NCBI RefSeq assembly: GCF_014641555.1
Contig: NZ_BMHY01000001.1
Coordinates: forward strand, 186,001-250,000
Reading direction: 5' to 3'
DNA length: 64,000 nucleotides
Source: Paenibacillus radicis (ex Gao et al. 2016)
GTDB lineage: Bacteria; Bacillota; Bacilli; Paenibacillales; Paenibacillaceae
Within the stretch, counting starts at the first letter, position 1; each line of letters starts with the position of its first letter. The notes beneath the pieces are model-generated. The model was given only the letters and a program-made list of their open reading frames with translations. It ran no database searches and was not told the DNA's origin. A program made the position numbers and the translations under genes. Below are positions 51,864 to 63,519 of this stretch, one piece after another.

Positions 51864-53447
51864 TTATGATGTGAAGCTGGCCATTAATAGTTTCAGTTGT
51901 GCAAGGGTGGATTGCGGGTCAAATCCATAGAAGAGATCGGCATACTTCAGAATCACAACACGCTGCTGCTTAACGGCCTCCAACGCAAGCCAGTCGGGTG
52001 AATCAAATAGTCGTGCTGTCTGCGGAGAATGGGGCAGATCCAAGAGAATGATATAATCTGCGGGATAATTGCAGATCTCATCCAAAGGCACCTCAATATA
52101 ACCGGTTGTACCTATTCCTTCTTGGATTAAGAGGTCAGGGATCTGAAAGCCAAGATCATCATACAAGACATGACCGCCGCGGCCGTAACGATTGCCAAAC
52201 GCATAGGCTGCATTCTCTTGTAATTCCCATATAATAAGGCTTCCGCGGCCGCCGAGCTCTCTATCCAGCTGAATATTGGCAAGCTTAACTTGCTGGTTAT
52301 ACTGCTCAAGCAGATGCTCTGCCTGCTGCTGCTTCCCGGCGATTTCCGCGATTTGACGAAACTGTTCACGCCAATCCAGTCTCATAAAGGGTATGGCGAC
52401 TACAGGCGCAATGCTTTTCAGTGTCATGTCCTCGGACAACTTCTCGAAGCCAATGACGACATCCGGCATCAGCGTCTGTATCTGTTCATAACTGCCGTAG
52501 CTCCCATCCCACCTAAGCTCTTGTCCCTGATCATTTGGTGCACTTGAATATTGCGTTTGCACAAATGCAGAATAGGCACCCAGAACCGGCTGGGTTTGTA
52601 AGGTAAGCAGCATCGCGGTATAGTTGTAGTTTGTTGATAAAATGCGTTTTGGCTTGCGTAGGAATGTAGTGGGGGAGATCCCTACTACTTGCTTAAATTT
52701 GCGGCTTAAGTAATAGCCGTCTTTGTAACCAACCTTCTGAGCTAGATCATGCAAGTTACTTGGATTTCCAGTTAACAGTTGTTGCTGTACATCCCTAATG
52801 CGCAGCGTGTTCATATAAGTGCTAAAGGTGCTGCCAATCTGCTTATGAAAAGTCCGGGAGAAATGCTCGGGGCTAATGCTTCCCAGCGCGGCAAGCTGCT
52901 CTCGTGTAAGCTCTTCGCGATAATGCAAATGGATATGGCTTAGCACGCTATGCAGCCAATCATTTCCTTGGTATTGGGCTTCTTCTAATTCAAGCTGGAG
53001 CTGTTCAATCAGTTCAAGAAATAACCGCTGAGCCCGAAATGGATGCTCAGACCTTGACTGCCACGCGGTATATAACTCCAGAGCCAGCATAGCTGCACGA
53101 TAAGAGCAAGATAGAGGCAGCCTGCTGCTTGGCAGCGGCCTTGGAGCAGAATGAGTTAGCGTCGTACAATTGTATGCAATGAGGAATGCCCGTTGAGCTT
53201 GATCTTCTATTAATTGCAGGCTGGAGCCTTTATCGCATAACAACACCGAACGGCCTTGTAGAGACTGCTCAAATCCATTTATAACAAGTCGTATGCTGCC
53301 ATCCATAATGACCAGCAAAAAAGGATAGTCACGAGTAATTACATGACCATTATTAGGAAGGGCGTCCAGCAAGCTATGAATTTCAACAGGGAAATAATAC
53401 GTATAGTCAGGCATCCCAGCTAGCTGTAAGCTGTTTTTATTGTTCAT
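51864..53447 (-). CDS. AraC regulator fused to siderophore-binding-protein domain (second Btr-like)
   Basis: The 527-residue protein has an N-terminal cupin-like region (about 1-160), AraC helix-turn-helix motifs (about 165-265: HLHYREELTREQLAALGSISPEHFSRTFHKQIGSTF and GYKDGYYLSRKFKQVVGISPTTFL) and a type 2 periplasmic-binding domain (about 275-525). The order matches Btr and the regulator at 32438, so the two are paralogues. It probably senses a ferri-siderophore in the cytoplasm and activates the adjacent lipoprotein gene and transport genes elsewhere. AGAGG lies seven bases before the ATG. A Fur-box-like site lies 28 bases upstream. Confidence 0.88.
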   Translation of the reverse strand: MNNKNSLQLAGMPDYTYYFPVEIHSLLDALPNNGHVITRDYPFLLVIMDGSIRLVINGFEQSLQGRSVLLCDKGSSLQLIEDQAQRAFLIAYNCTTLTHSAPRPLPSSRLPLSCSYRAAMLALELYTAWQSRSEHPFRAQRLFLELIEQLQLELEEAQYQGNDWLHSVLSHIHLHYREELTREQLAALGSISPEHFSRTFHKQIGSTFSTYMNTLRIRDVQQQLLTGNPSNLHDLAQKVGYKDGYYLSRKFKQVVGISPTTFLRKPKRILSTNYNYTAMLLTLQTQPVLGAYSAFVQTQYSSAPNDQGQELRWDGSYGSYEQIQTLMPDVVIGFEKLSEDMTLKSIAPVVAIPFMRLDWREQFRQIAEIAGKQQQAEHLLEQYNQQVKLANIQLDRELGGRGSLIIWELQENAAYAFGNRYGRGGHVLYDDLGFQIPDLLIQEGIGTTGYIEVPLDEICNYPADYIILLDLPHSPQTARLFDSPDWLALEAVKQQRVVILKYADLFYGFDPQSTLAQLKLLMASFTS

Positions 53448-53474
53448 GAGGATACCTCTTTCACTCGAATTTAT

Positions 53475-53489
53475 TGATAATTATTCTCA
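53475..53489. promoter_or_regulatory. Fur-box-like site upstream of the second Btr-like gene
   Basis: TGATAAT-T-ATTCTCA matches the 7-1-7 Fur motif TGATAAT-N-ATTATCA at 13 of 14 specified positions. It predicts iron repression of the regulator. Confidence 0.7.
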
Positions 53490-53576
53490 ATTAGAATTAT
53501 AGTCGATGCTTGATCTATATTCAAGATGAAACGAGGAATGTCAGTGATGAAGTAACCATGATGAGAGGAGACTGCG

Positions 53577-53735
53577 ATGCAAGTGAGCTTGGGTGATTCT
53601 CAAGACCAAAAGATGATTAAGAAAAAGGCACTTGTCAAAGTAAATGAGGGCGTATATAATGATCACAAGATGAAAGCGGTTTATATGTTAGCGGTTACAG
53701 CGAATATGGAACCGATACCAGATATCCTGCAATGA
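53577..53735 (+). CDS. small ORF with ribosome binding site, unknown function
   Basis: A 52-codon ORF starts with ATG six bases after AGAGGAG and ends in TGA. The product is basic in its first half (MIKKKALVKVNEG) and matches nothing I recognise. Its last codons (NMEPIPD) are encoded by the first LacI-type operator copy, so part of the sequence is constrained by the operator. It could be a real small protein, a remnant of a longer gene or chance. Confidence 0.35.
   Translation: MQVSLGDSQDQKMIKKKALVKVNEGVYNDHKMKAVYMLAVTANMEPIPDILQ
53707..53720. promoter_or_regulatory. LacI-type operator copy 1
   Basis: TGGAACCGATACCA differs from the perfect palindrome TGGTATCGATACCA at two positions in the left half. 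It lies within the small ORF. Confidence 0.6.
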
Positions 53736-53784
53736 GGGATACAAGCGAAGCTTCATCATAGGAAGATAATTTCTGGTCGCAATA

Positions 53785-53798
53785 TGGAATCGATACCA
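53785..53798. promoter_or_regulatory. LacI-type operator copy 2
   Basis: TGGAATCGATACCA differs from the perfect palindrome at one position. The centre is 78 bases from copy 1 and 35 from copy 3. Confidence 0.7.
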
Positions 53799-53819
53799 CA
53801 TTAAGTGCATTCTCATTTA

Positions 53820-53833
53820 TGGTATCGATACCA
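53820..53833. promoter_or_regulatory. LacI-type operator copy 3 (perfect palindrome)
   Basis: TGGTATCGATACCA is a perfect 14-base palindrome with a central CG, extended by A/T on each side to 16 bases. It is the best site for the LacI-family protein encoded at 57100. Confidence 0.8.
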
Positions 53834-53851
53834 TATCAATGATGTCAAATA

Positions 53852-53865
53852 TGGTATCGGTTCCA
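53852..53865. promoter_or_regulatory. LacI-type operator copy 4
   Basis: TGGTATCGGTTCCA keeps a perfect left half and central CG; the right half differs at two positions. Its centre is 32 bases from copy 3. Confidence 0.65.
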
Positions 53866-54000
53866 GTTGATGAATGGACGTAAGATTGAATGACTAAGGG
53901 AGGTGATGCAAAAGATAAATGAAGGAACGCCAGGCAAATAAAGGACCGATTAATCAATGAGGTAAGCAATCAATCGTTTACTAATAGGGGGAATATATCG

Positions 54001-55275
54001 ATGAAAATCAAAACATACTCCAGTATTTTATTGGCACTCTGCCTTGCACTAGTCGTTTCCGCTTGTTCTTCAAACCCTTCTAAAACAGATAATGAAAATA
54101 AAAGTGAAAATCAAAAAGTTACGCTTAAGTTATGGTATTGGAACGGTGCAATTTCTGATGCATCGCTGCAAGCGGCAAAAGAAAAGTTTCCAAATATCAA
54201 CTTGGAAGCGGAAAAACTGCCATCCGGTGATGATTATCTTACTAAGTTAAGAACGACACTTGCCGGTGGAGGCTCGGGTCCAGACATTGTAGCGATGGAC
54301 AGCTGGATCTCCTCCATGCTGGAGTACAAGAATCAATTTGTGAACCTGTATGACCAAGGCGCTCACGATATTGAATCCCAGTACTTGGATTGGAAATGGA
54401 AGCTGGGTGCAGATCAAGAGAACCAATACTTAATCGGGCTGCCGATTGACGTAGCGCCGGTCGTGCTTTTCTACCGTACAGATTTGTTTAAGCAAGCAGG
54501 TGTACCAAGCACACCGCAGGAAATTCACGAGCAAGTGAAGAGCTGGGAAGATTACTTTGAACTGCTGAAGAAAGTAAAAGATAAAACCGGCAGCCAAACG
54601 GGAAATATCGCTGATATCTTCAGATCGATTGTTGGTCAAAGCCCAGAAAACTTCTTTGATAAAGACGGGAAATATATCGGTGATCAAGGGGATGTAAAAC
54701 GCGCTTGGGATCTTTCAGTTAAAGCTTTTCAAGACGGACTGACCTTCCCGTTCACGAGCGATACAGAGAAAAACGCAGCGATTAATGCAAGCAAAATTAA
54801 CTCTTTTAACGGCGCTTCTTGGAGCGTTGGGGATTTGGTCAGCGCTGCTCCGGATACAACGGGCAAATGGGGAATTGCTTATCCGCCAGGCGGAGTTGGC
54901 AATCAAGGGGGCTCCTTCTTGGGCGCATTGAAACATACGAAGCATCCAAAAGAAGCTTACGAAGTGATCAAGTTTCTGGTAAGCCCTGACAACTTGGTTC
55001 AAGCGTATAAAGAATTCGGCAACTATCCTTCGACACCGGAGATTTACAGCCTGCCGGAAATGGAAAGTAAAAATGAGTTCTTTGGCGGACAAAACCTGAA
55101 CGAAGTATTTAGTGAAGCGGCTAAGGATGTACAGATTGCGCCTAGCAATTCACAAGACATCATGGTTTTGAACACGATTATTGAAGGCTTGACCAAAGTA
55201 GACACCATGAAAAAGGATGCTAACAAAGCATGGGAAGAAGCTCAAACTAAAGTTAAACGTCAGCTTTCACGTTAG
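54001..55275 (+). CDS. carbohydrate ABC transporter substrate-binding lipoprotein
   Basis: The 424-residue lipoprotein has a signal peptide with lipobox VVSAC and a charged Asn/Lys/Glu linker, then a family 1 (MalE-like) solute-binding fold: LKLWYWNGAISDASLQAAKEKFPNINLEAEKLPSGDDYLTKL, GPDIVAMDSW, IGLPIDVAPVVLFYRTDLFKQAG. It captures an oligosaccharide for the two permeases downstream. Enzymes later in the operon suggest an alpha-mannose-containing glycan, by inference. The ATG follows GGGGGAAT. Four LacI-type operators lie upstream. The permease gene starts 65 bases after the stop. Confidence 0.93.
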   Translation: MKIKTYSSILLALCLALVVSACSSNPSKTDNENKSENQKVTLKLWYWNGAISDASLQAAKEKFPNINLEAEKLPSGDDYLTKLRTTLAGGGSGPDIVAMDSWISSMLEYKNQFVNLYDQGAHDIESQYLDWKWKLGADQENQYLIGLPIDVAPVVLFYRTDLFKQAGVPSTPQEIHEQVKSWEDYFELLKKVKDKTGSQTGNIADIFRSIVGQSPENFFDKDGKYIGDQGDVKRAWDLSVKAFQDGLTFPFTSDTEKNAAINASKINSFNGASWSVGDLVSAAPDTTGKWGIAYPPGGVGNQGGSFLGALKHTKHPKEAYEVIKFLVSPDNLVQAYKEFGNYPSTPEIYSLPEMESKNEFFGGQNLNEVFSEAAKDVQIAPSNSQDIMVLNTIIEGLTKVDTMKKDANKAWEEAQTKVKRQLSR

Positions 55276-55339
55276 TCGCTAGAATGCAGGGAAAGCATCA
55301 CAGCTTTCCCTGTACATCCTACTTAGTGGAGGAATAAAC

Positions 55340-56224
55340 ATGGGAGGACTCTTAAAGGAGATTTATAAAAGCAGAACGTTATATCTGTTTATTTCTCCGT
55401 TTTACATCTTGTTTTTATGTTTTTCCGTATTCCCGATTTTCTTTTCCATCTACTTAGCTGCCCATAGCTGGGACGGAATCGGGGAAATGAAATATGTTGG
55501 TTTAGACAATTTCGTTTATCTGTTTAATGACCCGGTATTTTGGAAGGCTCTTCAGAACAATATCATTTTGTGGCTGCTCAGTAACGGTCCGATGCTGGTC
55601 ATTTCATTAGCCATTGCCTTTATTATTAATTTACAGCTTGTTAAGTTTAAAAGCTTTTTTCGGATCGCTTTCTTCTTGCCCAATATTACGGCGATGGTAG
55701 CAGTCGTTATCATTTTTCAATCGTTTTTTGGCAATGAATTTGGTCTGATGAACTATTTGCTGACAGAGCTTGGGTTGAACAAAATTGCTTGGTTTAACTC
55801 TGAGCTAGGCGTACAGACTGTAATTGCTTTAATGATTGGCTGGCGCTATATGGGTTATAACGCCATTATTTATTTGTCTGGCCTGCAAAAAATCCCGAAG
55901 GATTATTATGAGGCAGCCGAATTGGATGGCGCAACCTTGTTTCAGCAATTTACGAAAATTACGCTTCCCGTCCTTAGACCTATCATTTTGTTTACGATTA
56001 TGATGTCGACGATCGGCGGATTTCAAATCTTTACGGAGCCGCAAGTATTGGCCGGTCCGCAATCGCCATATCCGGGCTCTGATACCGTTGTTTTGTACTT
56101 GTTCCGCGAAGGCTTTAAATATCAGCATTTCGGTTATGCCGCATCCGTGTCGTGGATTTTATTCATCATTATTGGTCTCTTCTCGTTTATTAACTGGAAG
56201 TTCTTTAACAAGTCGGAGGATTAG
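55340..56224 (+). CDS. carbohydrate ABC transporter permease (MalF/UgpA type)
   Basis: The 294-residue membrane protein has six hydrophobic segments and the cytoplasmic EAA loop (YEAAELDGATLFQQFTKITLPVLRP, about residues 190-215), which docks the ATPase. It starts with TLYLFISPFYILFLCFSVFPIFFSIYLA, typical of MalF/UgpA-like importers. GGAGGAATAAAC precedes the ATG. It pairs with the next permease. No ATPase gene is present in the operon, so a shared MsmX-like ATPase is expected; this follows from practice in Bacilli. Confidence 0.93.
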   Translation: MGGLLKEIYKSRTLYLFISPFYILFLCFSVFPIFFSIYLAAHSWDGIGEMKYVGLDNFVYLFNDPVFWKALQNNIILWLLSNGPMLVISLAIAFIINLQLVKFKSFFRIAFFLPNITAMVAVVIIFQSFFGNEFGLMNYLLTELGLNKIAWFNSELGVQTVIALMIGWRYMGYNAIIYLSGLQKIPKDYYEAAELDGATLFQQFTKITLPVLRPIILFTIMMSTIGGFQIFTEPQVLAGPQSPYPGSDTVVLYLFREGFKYQHFGYAASVSWILFIIIGLFSFINWKFFNKSED

Positions 56225-56245
56225 TGAAAAAGAGGTGAACCGCAT

Positions 56246-57073
56246 ATGAATGTTGAAATTTTATCGAAGAAAGTATTTTTTCACGCACTATTACTAGTTG
56301 GTGTTATTATTTCTGTGTTTCCGTTTTATTGGCTTGTAGTCATGTCTACGAACGAGACCAGTGCAATGTTCGCCTTTCCTCCCAAACTGACCTTCGGCAG
56401 TTATTTTTGGAATAACTATGACAATGTCATGCAAAACATGAATTTTTACAGAGCATTTTTGAATACCGTATTTATTGCAGTTGTTAGCACGACCCTACAA
56501 TTGTTTTTCAACTCGCTTACGGGCTTTACTTTCGCTAAATTCAAATTTCCTGGTTCAAAGATTCTGTTTTATATTATGATTGGTACGATGATTCTTCCGA
56601 GTCAAATGCTGTTAGTGCCTCAATTTATTATTATGAGAAATTTGGGCTGGCTTGGAAGCTATGTAGCATTGATTATCCCGAGCATTGCAACCGCTTTTGG
56701 TATATTTTGGATTAGACAATACGCATTGGCTATCTACGATGACTTGCTTGAGGCTGCTAGAATTGACGGATGTAATAAGTTTGGCCAATATTGGCATGTA
56801 GCTTTGCCGGTATTGCGTCCAGCACTAGCCTTCTTGGCCATTACGACTTTCGTAGGTGTGTGGGAGGATTATTTATGGCCTCTAATCGTATTGACTGATT
56901 CATCCAAATTTACAATGGTGCTGGCTCTTCAGCAGTTGAAGGCTGCTCATACATCAGATTATTCAATGGTAATGACAGGAACGATGCTTGCTACCATTCC
57001 ATTGATTGTATTTTTCCTAATTGTAAGCCGTCAGTTCATTGCAGGAATTATGGAGGGGGCGGTAAAAAGCTAA
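56246..57073 (+). CDS. carbohydrate ABC transporter permease (MalG/UgpE type)
   Basis: The 275-residue membrane protein has six hydrophobic segments and the EAA loop (EAARIDGCNKFGQYWHVALPVLRPALA, about residues 170-196). GTMILPSQMLLVPQFIIM is typical of MalG/UgpE-like permeases. It forms the heterodimeric channel with the upstream permease. AGAGGTGAACC precedes the ATG, 21 bases after the previous stop. The LacI gene follows within 27 bases. Confidence 0.93.
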   Translation: MNVEILSKKVFFHALLLVGVIISVFPFYWLVVMSTNETSAMFAFPPKLTFGSYFWNNYDNVMQNMNFYRAFLNTVFIAVVSTTLQLFFNSLTGFTFAKFKFPGSKILFYIMIGTMILPSQMLLVPQFIIMRNLGWLGSYVALIIPSIATAFGIFWIRQYALAIYDDLLEAARIDGCNKFGQYWHVALPVLRPALAFLAITTFVGVWEDYLWPLIVLTDSSKFTMVLALQQLKAAHTSDYSMVMTGTMLATIPLIVFFLIVSRQFIAGIMEGAVKS

Positions 57074-57099
57074 AACGTTATTCGGAAGGTAGGATGATA

Positions 57100-58128
57100 A
57101 TGATGGCACCGAAAATTAAAGATGTAGCTAAACGTGCGGGTGTTTCTGTAACGACTGTTTCCAGAGTTTTGAACGGTGAAAAGTATGTGAAGGATGACCT
57201 GAAGGAGAGAGTCAGAAAGGTAATTGATGAGCTTGGCTATTCACCTAGTCACATTGCTCGCAGTTTAGTTCGTAACAAAACCAATCTAATCGGGGTTATC
57301 GTACCGGATATAACGTCAAGCTTTTATTCTTCGATTCTTAGCAGCATCGAACGATCCACGAGCTTAAATGATTATAACCTTGTCGTATGTAACATTATGG
57401 AGGATGAAGACAAGGAATATAAGTATTTGCAGGTATTCAAAGAAATGCGCGTGGAAGGCATTATTATTATGCACGAGAAGTTGAATGACGAGACGCGAGA
57501 GCTGATTGGCAAGCTCGGAGTTCCGATTATTTTTTCCAGCGTAAAGCCCGTTGAACAGCCTTTTATCTCTGTCATTATCAATGATTTTCATGCCGCTTAT
57601 GATGCAGCCTGTCATTTGATTGGTCTTGGGCATAAGCGAATTGCTTTTATAGGCGGTGATATGCGGGACGTGACCTCGGGTCAGAATCGTTATGCCGGTT
57701 ATATTCAAGCTCTTAAGGATCATGACATTGAGGTTATTAAGGAATATATTCATTTCGGGGATTATAAAACGCCTAGCGGCTACGAGATTATGAAGCAGCT
57801 GCTTGCCTGTGAAGAGCGGCCTACCGCAGTGTTCGCCGTCAGCGATGATATGGCGCTTGGAGCGATGAACTGCATTCATGATCACGGTCTAAAGGTGCCT
57901 GATGATATGTCTGTGATGGGTTTTGACGGCAGCCAATGGACAGAATTGGTTCGTCCGCGTTTGACTTCGATGGGGCAGCCGATTCAGGAAATGGGTAAAG
58001 AAACGGTTAATGTGCTATTGAAGCTAATCTCAGGCGAGCAGAACGTCGCCAAACATGACGTTATTTTCGAGCATAAGCTGGTCGTGCGTGAAAGCTGCAG
58101 ACCATATGAGGAGCAATCGCAGACATAA
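57100..58128 (+). CDS. LacI-family transcriptional regulator of the operon
   Basis: The 342-residue regulator has an N-terminal LacI helix-turn-helix with hinge helix (IKDVAKRAGVSVTTVSRVLNGEKYVKDDLKERV, then YSPSHIARSLV). The sugar-binding core fits the PurR/RbsR-like fold (IGVIVPDITSSFYSSIL, AFIGGDMRDVTSGQNRYAGY, VSDDMALGAM, VMGFDGSQWTELVRPRLTSM). It probably represses the operon until an imported sugar binds, using the TGGTATCGATACCA sites. Start choice among ATG 57094, 57100 and 57103 is open; 57100 gives the best spacing from GGAAGG. The gene is inside the operon it should control. Confidence 0.93.
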   Translation: MMAPKIKDVAKRAGVSVTTVSRVLNGEKYVKDDLKERVRKVIDELGYSPSHIARSLVRNKTNLIGVIVPDITSSFYSSILSSIERSTSLNDYNLVVCNIMEDEDKEYKYLQVFKEMRVEGIIIMHEKLNDETRELIGKLGVPIIFSSVKPVEQPFISVIINDFHAAYDAACHLIGLGHKRIAFIGGDMRDVTSGQNRYAGYIQALKDHDIEVIKEYIHFGDYKTPSGYEIMKQLLACEERPTAVFAVSDDMALGAMNCIHDHGLKVPDDMSVMGFDGSQWTELVRPRLTSMGQPIQEMGKETVNVLLKLISGEQNVAKHDVIFEHKLVVRESCRPYEEQSQT

Positions 58129-58153
58129 ATGTGGACTGGAAGAGGGAGACAGA

Positions 58154-59125
58154 ATGGTTAAAAATTTCGATGCTGTAGTTATTGGCGATGCCAATGTCGA
58201 TCTGGCGGTTGTAGGAGCGAGTGAAATACCTCTGCCAGGTCAGGAGGTTTATGTGGATGATGTCATGCTGAACGTTGGAGGAGGGGCAGCTATATTTTCC
58301 CTCGGACTTGCCAAGCTTGGTCTGCGCGTGGCGTTTAACGGTGTGCTGGGAGATGACTTCTATGGACGTTATGTCCGGGATCATTTCTCCAATTATGGTA
58401 TCGATACCAGAATGGTAAAAACGAGTGAAATTAATCAAACGGGCATTTCAATCGCCTTTAATCCGGATAAGGACCGCTCCTTTATCAGCTACGCCGGTAC
58501 GACTACAGAGCTGCGTATGCATGAGCTGGATTATGAGCAAATTGCACAAGGCAGGCATGCTCATATTACGGGATATAAAGGGAAAAGCAATCATGAGACT
58601 TATATAAAAATGGCCAAGGAATTGAAAGCAAGAGGGATGACGATATCCTGCGATGTTGGCTGGGATGATACGGGAGAATGGTATAAAGGGATCTTTGAAT
58701 TTATGACGTATACAGATATTTTCTTAATGAATGAAACCGAGGCCTTTCATTATACAGGTCTTGAGGATATAAATGAAAGCTTGCGCTACATGTCGCAATA
58801 TTGCGGCAATGTTGCGATTAAGCTGGGAGAGCAAGGCTCAGCAGCCATTAAAGACGGCGTTATTACGCATCAAGCAGCGTTTCGTGTGAAGTCTATCGAT
58901 ACGACCGGTGCAGGGGATTGCTTTAATGCCGGCTATTTAATGGGCTTCTTGACCGGACAGGATGTAAGCAGCAGTCTGATCCTCGGAAATGCCTGCGGCG
59001 CGAAGTCGGTGTCTGCGTTTGGCGGAAGCACAGGCTTGATAGACAAAGCAGATTTACTGCAATTTATTGCACAGCAGCAAGCGGATGAAGGAGCGGATCA
59101 CGCATGCAACTCCCAAGCTCAGTAA
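58154..59125 (+). CDS. PfkB-family carbohydrate kinase
   Basis: The 323-residue ribokinase-like enzyme has the N-terminal GDANVDL and GGGAAIFSLGLAKLG segments that bind the sugar. The anion hole and catalytic Asp are in DTTGAGDCFNAGYL (about residue 252). It phosphorylates a sugar or nucleoside released by the operon's glycosidases; the substrate is unproven. ATG 58154 follows AGAGGGAG; an upstream frame overlaps the LacI gene and lacks support. It overlaps the GH125 gene by 22 bases. A perfect copy of the LacI-type operator is embedded at 58396-58409, encoding YGIDT. Confidence 0.9.
   Translation: MVKNFDAVVIGDANVDLAVVGASEIPLPGQEVYVDDVMLNVGGGAAIFSLGLAKLGLRVAFNGVLGDDFYGRYVRDHFSNYGIDTRMVKTSEINQTGISIAFNPDKDRSFISYAGTTTELRMHELDYEQIAQGRHAHITGYKGKSNHETYIKMAKELKARGMTISCDVGWDDTGEWYKGIFEFMTYTDIFLMNETEAFHYTGLEDINESLRYMSQYCGNVAIKLGEQGSAAIKDGVITHQAAFRVKSIDTTGAGDCFNAGYLMGFLTGQDVSSSLILGNACGAKSVSAFGGSTGLIDKADLLQFIAQQQADEGADHACNSQAQ
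58396..58409. promoter_or_regulatory. intragenic LacI-type operator copy 5 (perfect palindrome)
   Basis: TGGTATCGATACCA, identical to copy 3, lies inside the kinase gene 4.6 kb from the promoter array. Codon needs (Gly-Ile-Asp-Thr) are compatible with it, so chance cannot be ruled out. Confidence 0.55.
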
Positions 59126-60384
59126 TAGCGCTGTTAGAAGAAGCGAACGAGAAGCTGGCCCATGAGCCAAAGCTGCTTGAGCTGTTTAGAAACTGTTATC
59201 CAAATACACTGGAAACGACGACTAGTGAATTGCAGGATGGCACGACATTCGTCATTACAGGAGATATTCCTGCCATGTGGCTCCGCGATTCGGTGGCACA
59301 GGTCCGGCATTACTTGCCGCTTGCCGCAGAAGATAAAGAGCTTCAGGGAATTATTGAAGGCTTAGTCGAAAGGCAAATCCGATACATTCATATCGATCCT
59401 TATGCCAATGCCTTTAATGTTGAGCCAAACAGCAATCGCTATGATGAGGATTTAACGGAGCTGACGCCTTGGATCTGGGAACGCAAATACGAGATAGACT
59501 CGCTATGTTATCCGATACAGCTTGCTTATCTATATTGGAAGGCGACAGGACGCAAGGAAGTATTTACGGATCAATTTCGTGAAGCAGCCGGAATCATCAT
59601 GAAGCTTTGGAAGGTCGAACAGCGTCACTTCGAACAATCTCCCTACCGGTTCGCCCGTGAAAACTGCCCGCCTAGCGATACGCTGCGCAATAACCGCATG
59701 GGGATGCCGGTTAATTATACCGGAATGACCTGGTCCGCTTTCCGTCCAAGCGATGATGCTTGCACCTTTGGCTACTTGATTCCATCCAATATGTTTGCAG
59801 TTGTTGTGCTTCGTTATATTGAGGAAATTGCCAATGATGTGTGGAAGGACGAAGCTTTGGCTGCGCTTGCCGAGGAGCTGCGCGAGGAAATTGATTTCGG
59901 TATACAAAATTACGGAACAGTGCTTCATCCGAAATACGGGCGTATCTACGCTTATGAGACAGACGGTTTCGGCAACTATAATCTCATGGACGATGCGAAT
60001 GTACCTAGCCTGCTGTCGATCCCTTATCTTGGTTATACGGATGCTAATGATCCGATCTATAGAAACACACGCCAGTTTTTGCTCAGCACGGATAATCCGT
60101 ATTATTATATCGGCGAATATGCGCGAGGAATCGGAAGCCCGCATACGCCAAAAGGCTTCATATGGCATATTAGCCTTGCTATGCAGGCGCTCACCTCCGA
60201 GGATGATGCGGAAATGAAGGAACTGCTGGAGACCTTCAAGCGGACAGATGCCGATACCGGTTATATGCACGAAGGCTTCCATCCTGATGATCCTGCGCGC
60301 TACACCAGACCATGGTTTGCATGGGCAAACAGCTTGTTTGCAGAATTGATTCACAAGCTGATGCTGAAAGGATATTTTAACTAG
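59104..60384 (+). CDS. GH125 exo-alpha-mannosidase (DUF1237)
   Basis: The 426-residue cytoplasmic enzyme fits glycoside hydrolase family 125, inverting exo-alpha-1,6-mannosidases that trim N-glycan-like or yeast-mannan oligosaccharides. It shows the family's TSELQDGTTFVITGDIPAMWLRDS, PYANAFN, RKYEIDSLCYP and GSPHTPKGFIWHISL segments of the (alpha/alpha)6 barrel. The catalytic acid and base (Asp and Glu in CpGH125) are not pinned here. Length fits the family. AAGGAG precedes the ATG, and the start overlaps the kinase gene, so translation is coupled. It is the main clue that the operon handles alpha-mannosides. Confidence 0.92.
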   Translation: MQLPSSVIALLEEANEKLAHEPKLLELFRNCYPNTLETTTSELQDGTTFVITGDIPAMWLRDSVAQVRHYLPLAAEDKELQGIIEGLVERQIRYIHIDPYANAFNVEPNSNRYDEDLTELTPWIWERKYEIDSLCYPIQLAYLYWKATGRKEVFTDQFREAAGIIMKLWKVEQRHFEQSPYRFARENCPPSDTLRNNRMGMPVNYTGMTWSAFRPSDDACTFGYLIPSNMFAVVVLRYIEEIANDVWKDEALAALAEELREEIDFGIQNYGTVLHPKYGRIYAYETDGFGNYNLMDDANVPSLLSIPYLGYTDANDPIYRNTRQFLLSTDNPYYYIGEYARGIGSPHTPKGFIWHISLAMQALTSEDDAEMKELLETFKRTDADTGYMHEGFHPDDPARYTRPWFAWANSLFAELIHKLMLKGYFN

Positions 60385-60415
60385 CTGATCTTCTGTACCT
60401 GAAAGGAGCGCGTAA

Positions 60416-63454
<3,039 letters not shown>

Positions 63455-63519
63455 ATTACGGCTTTGCGTTTGGCAATTGGTAATTGGCGATTGGCGAGAC
63501 ATCAAAGGAGGAGTTCATA

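Larger units (their letters stand above)
53490..53999. other. regulatory gap before the mannoside operon
   Basis: This gap holds a short ORF (53577-53735), four LacI-type operator copies between 53707 and 53865, and a GGGAGGTGAT ribosome-binding-like sequence at 53898-53907 with only 11-13-codon frames after it. A clear sigma-A promoter for the operon was not resolved; it probably lies among or just after the operators. Confidence 0.5.
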
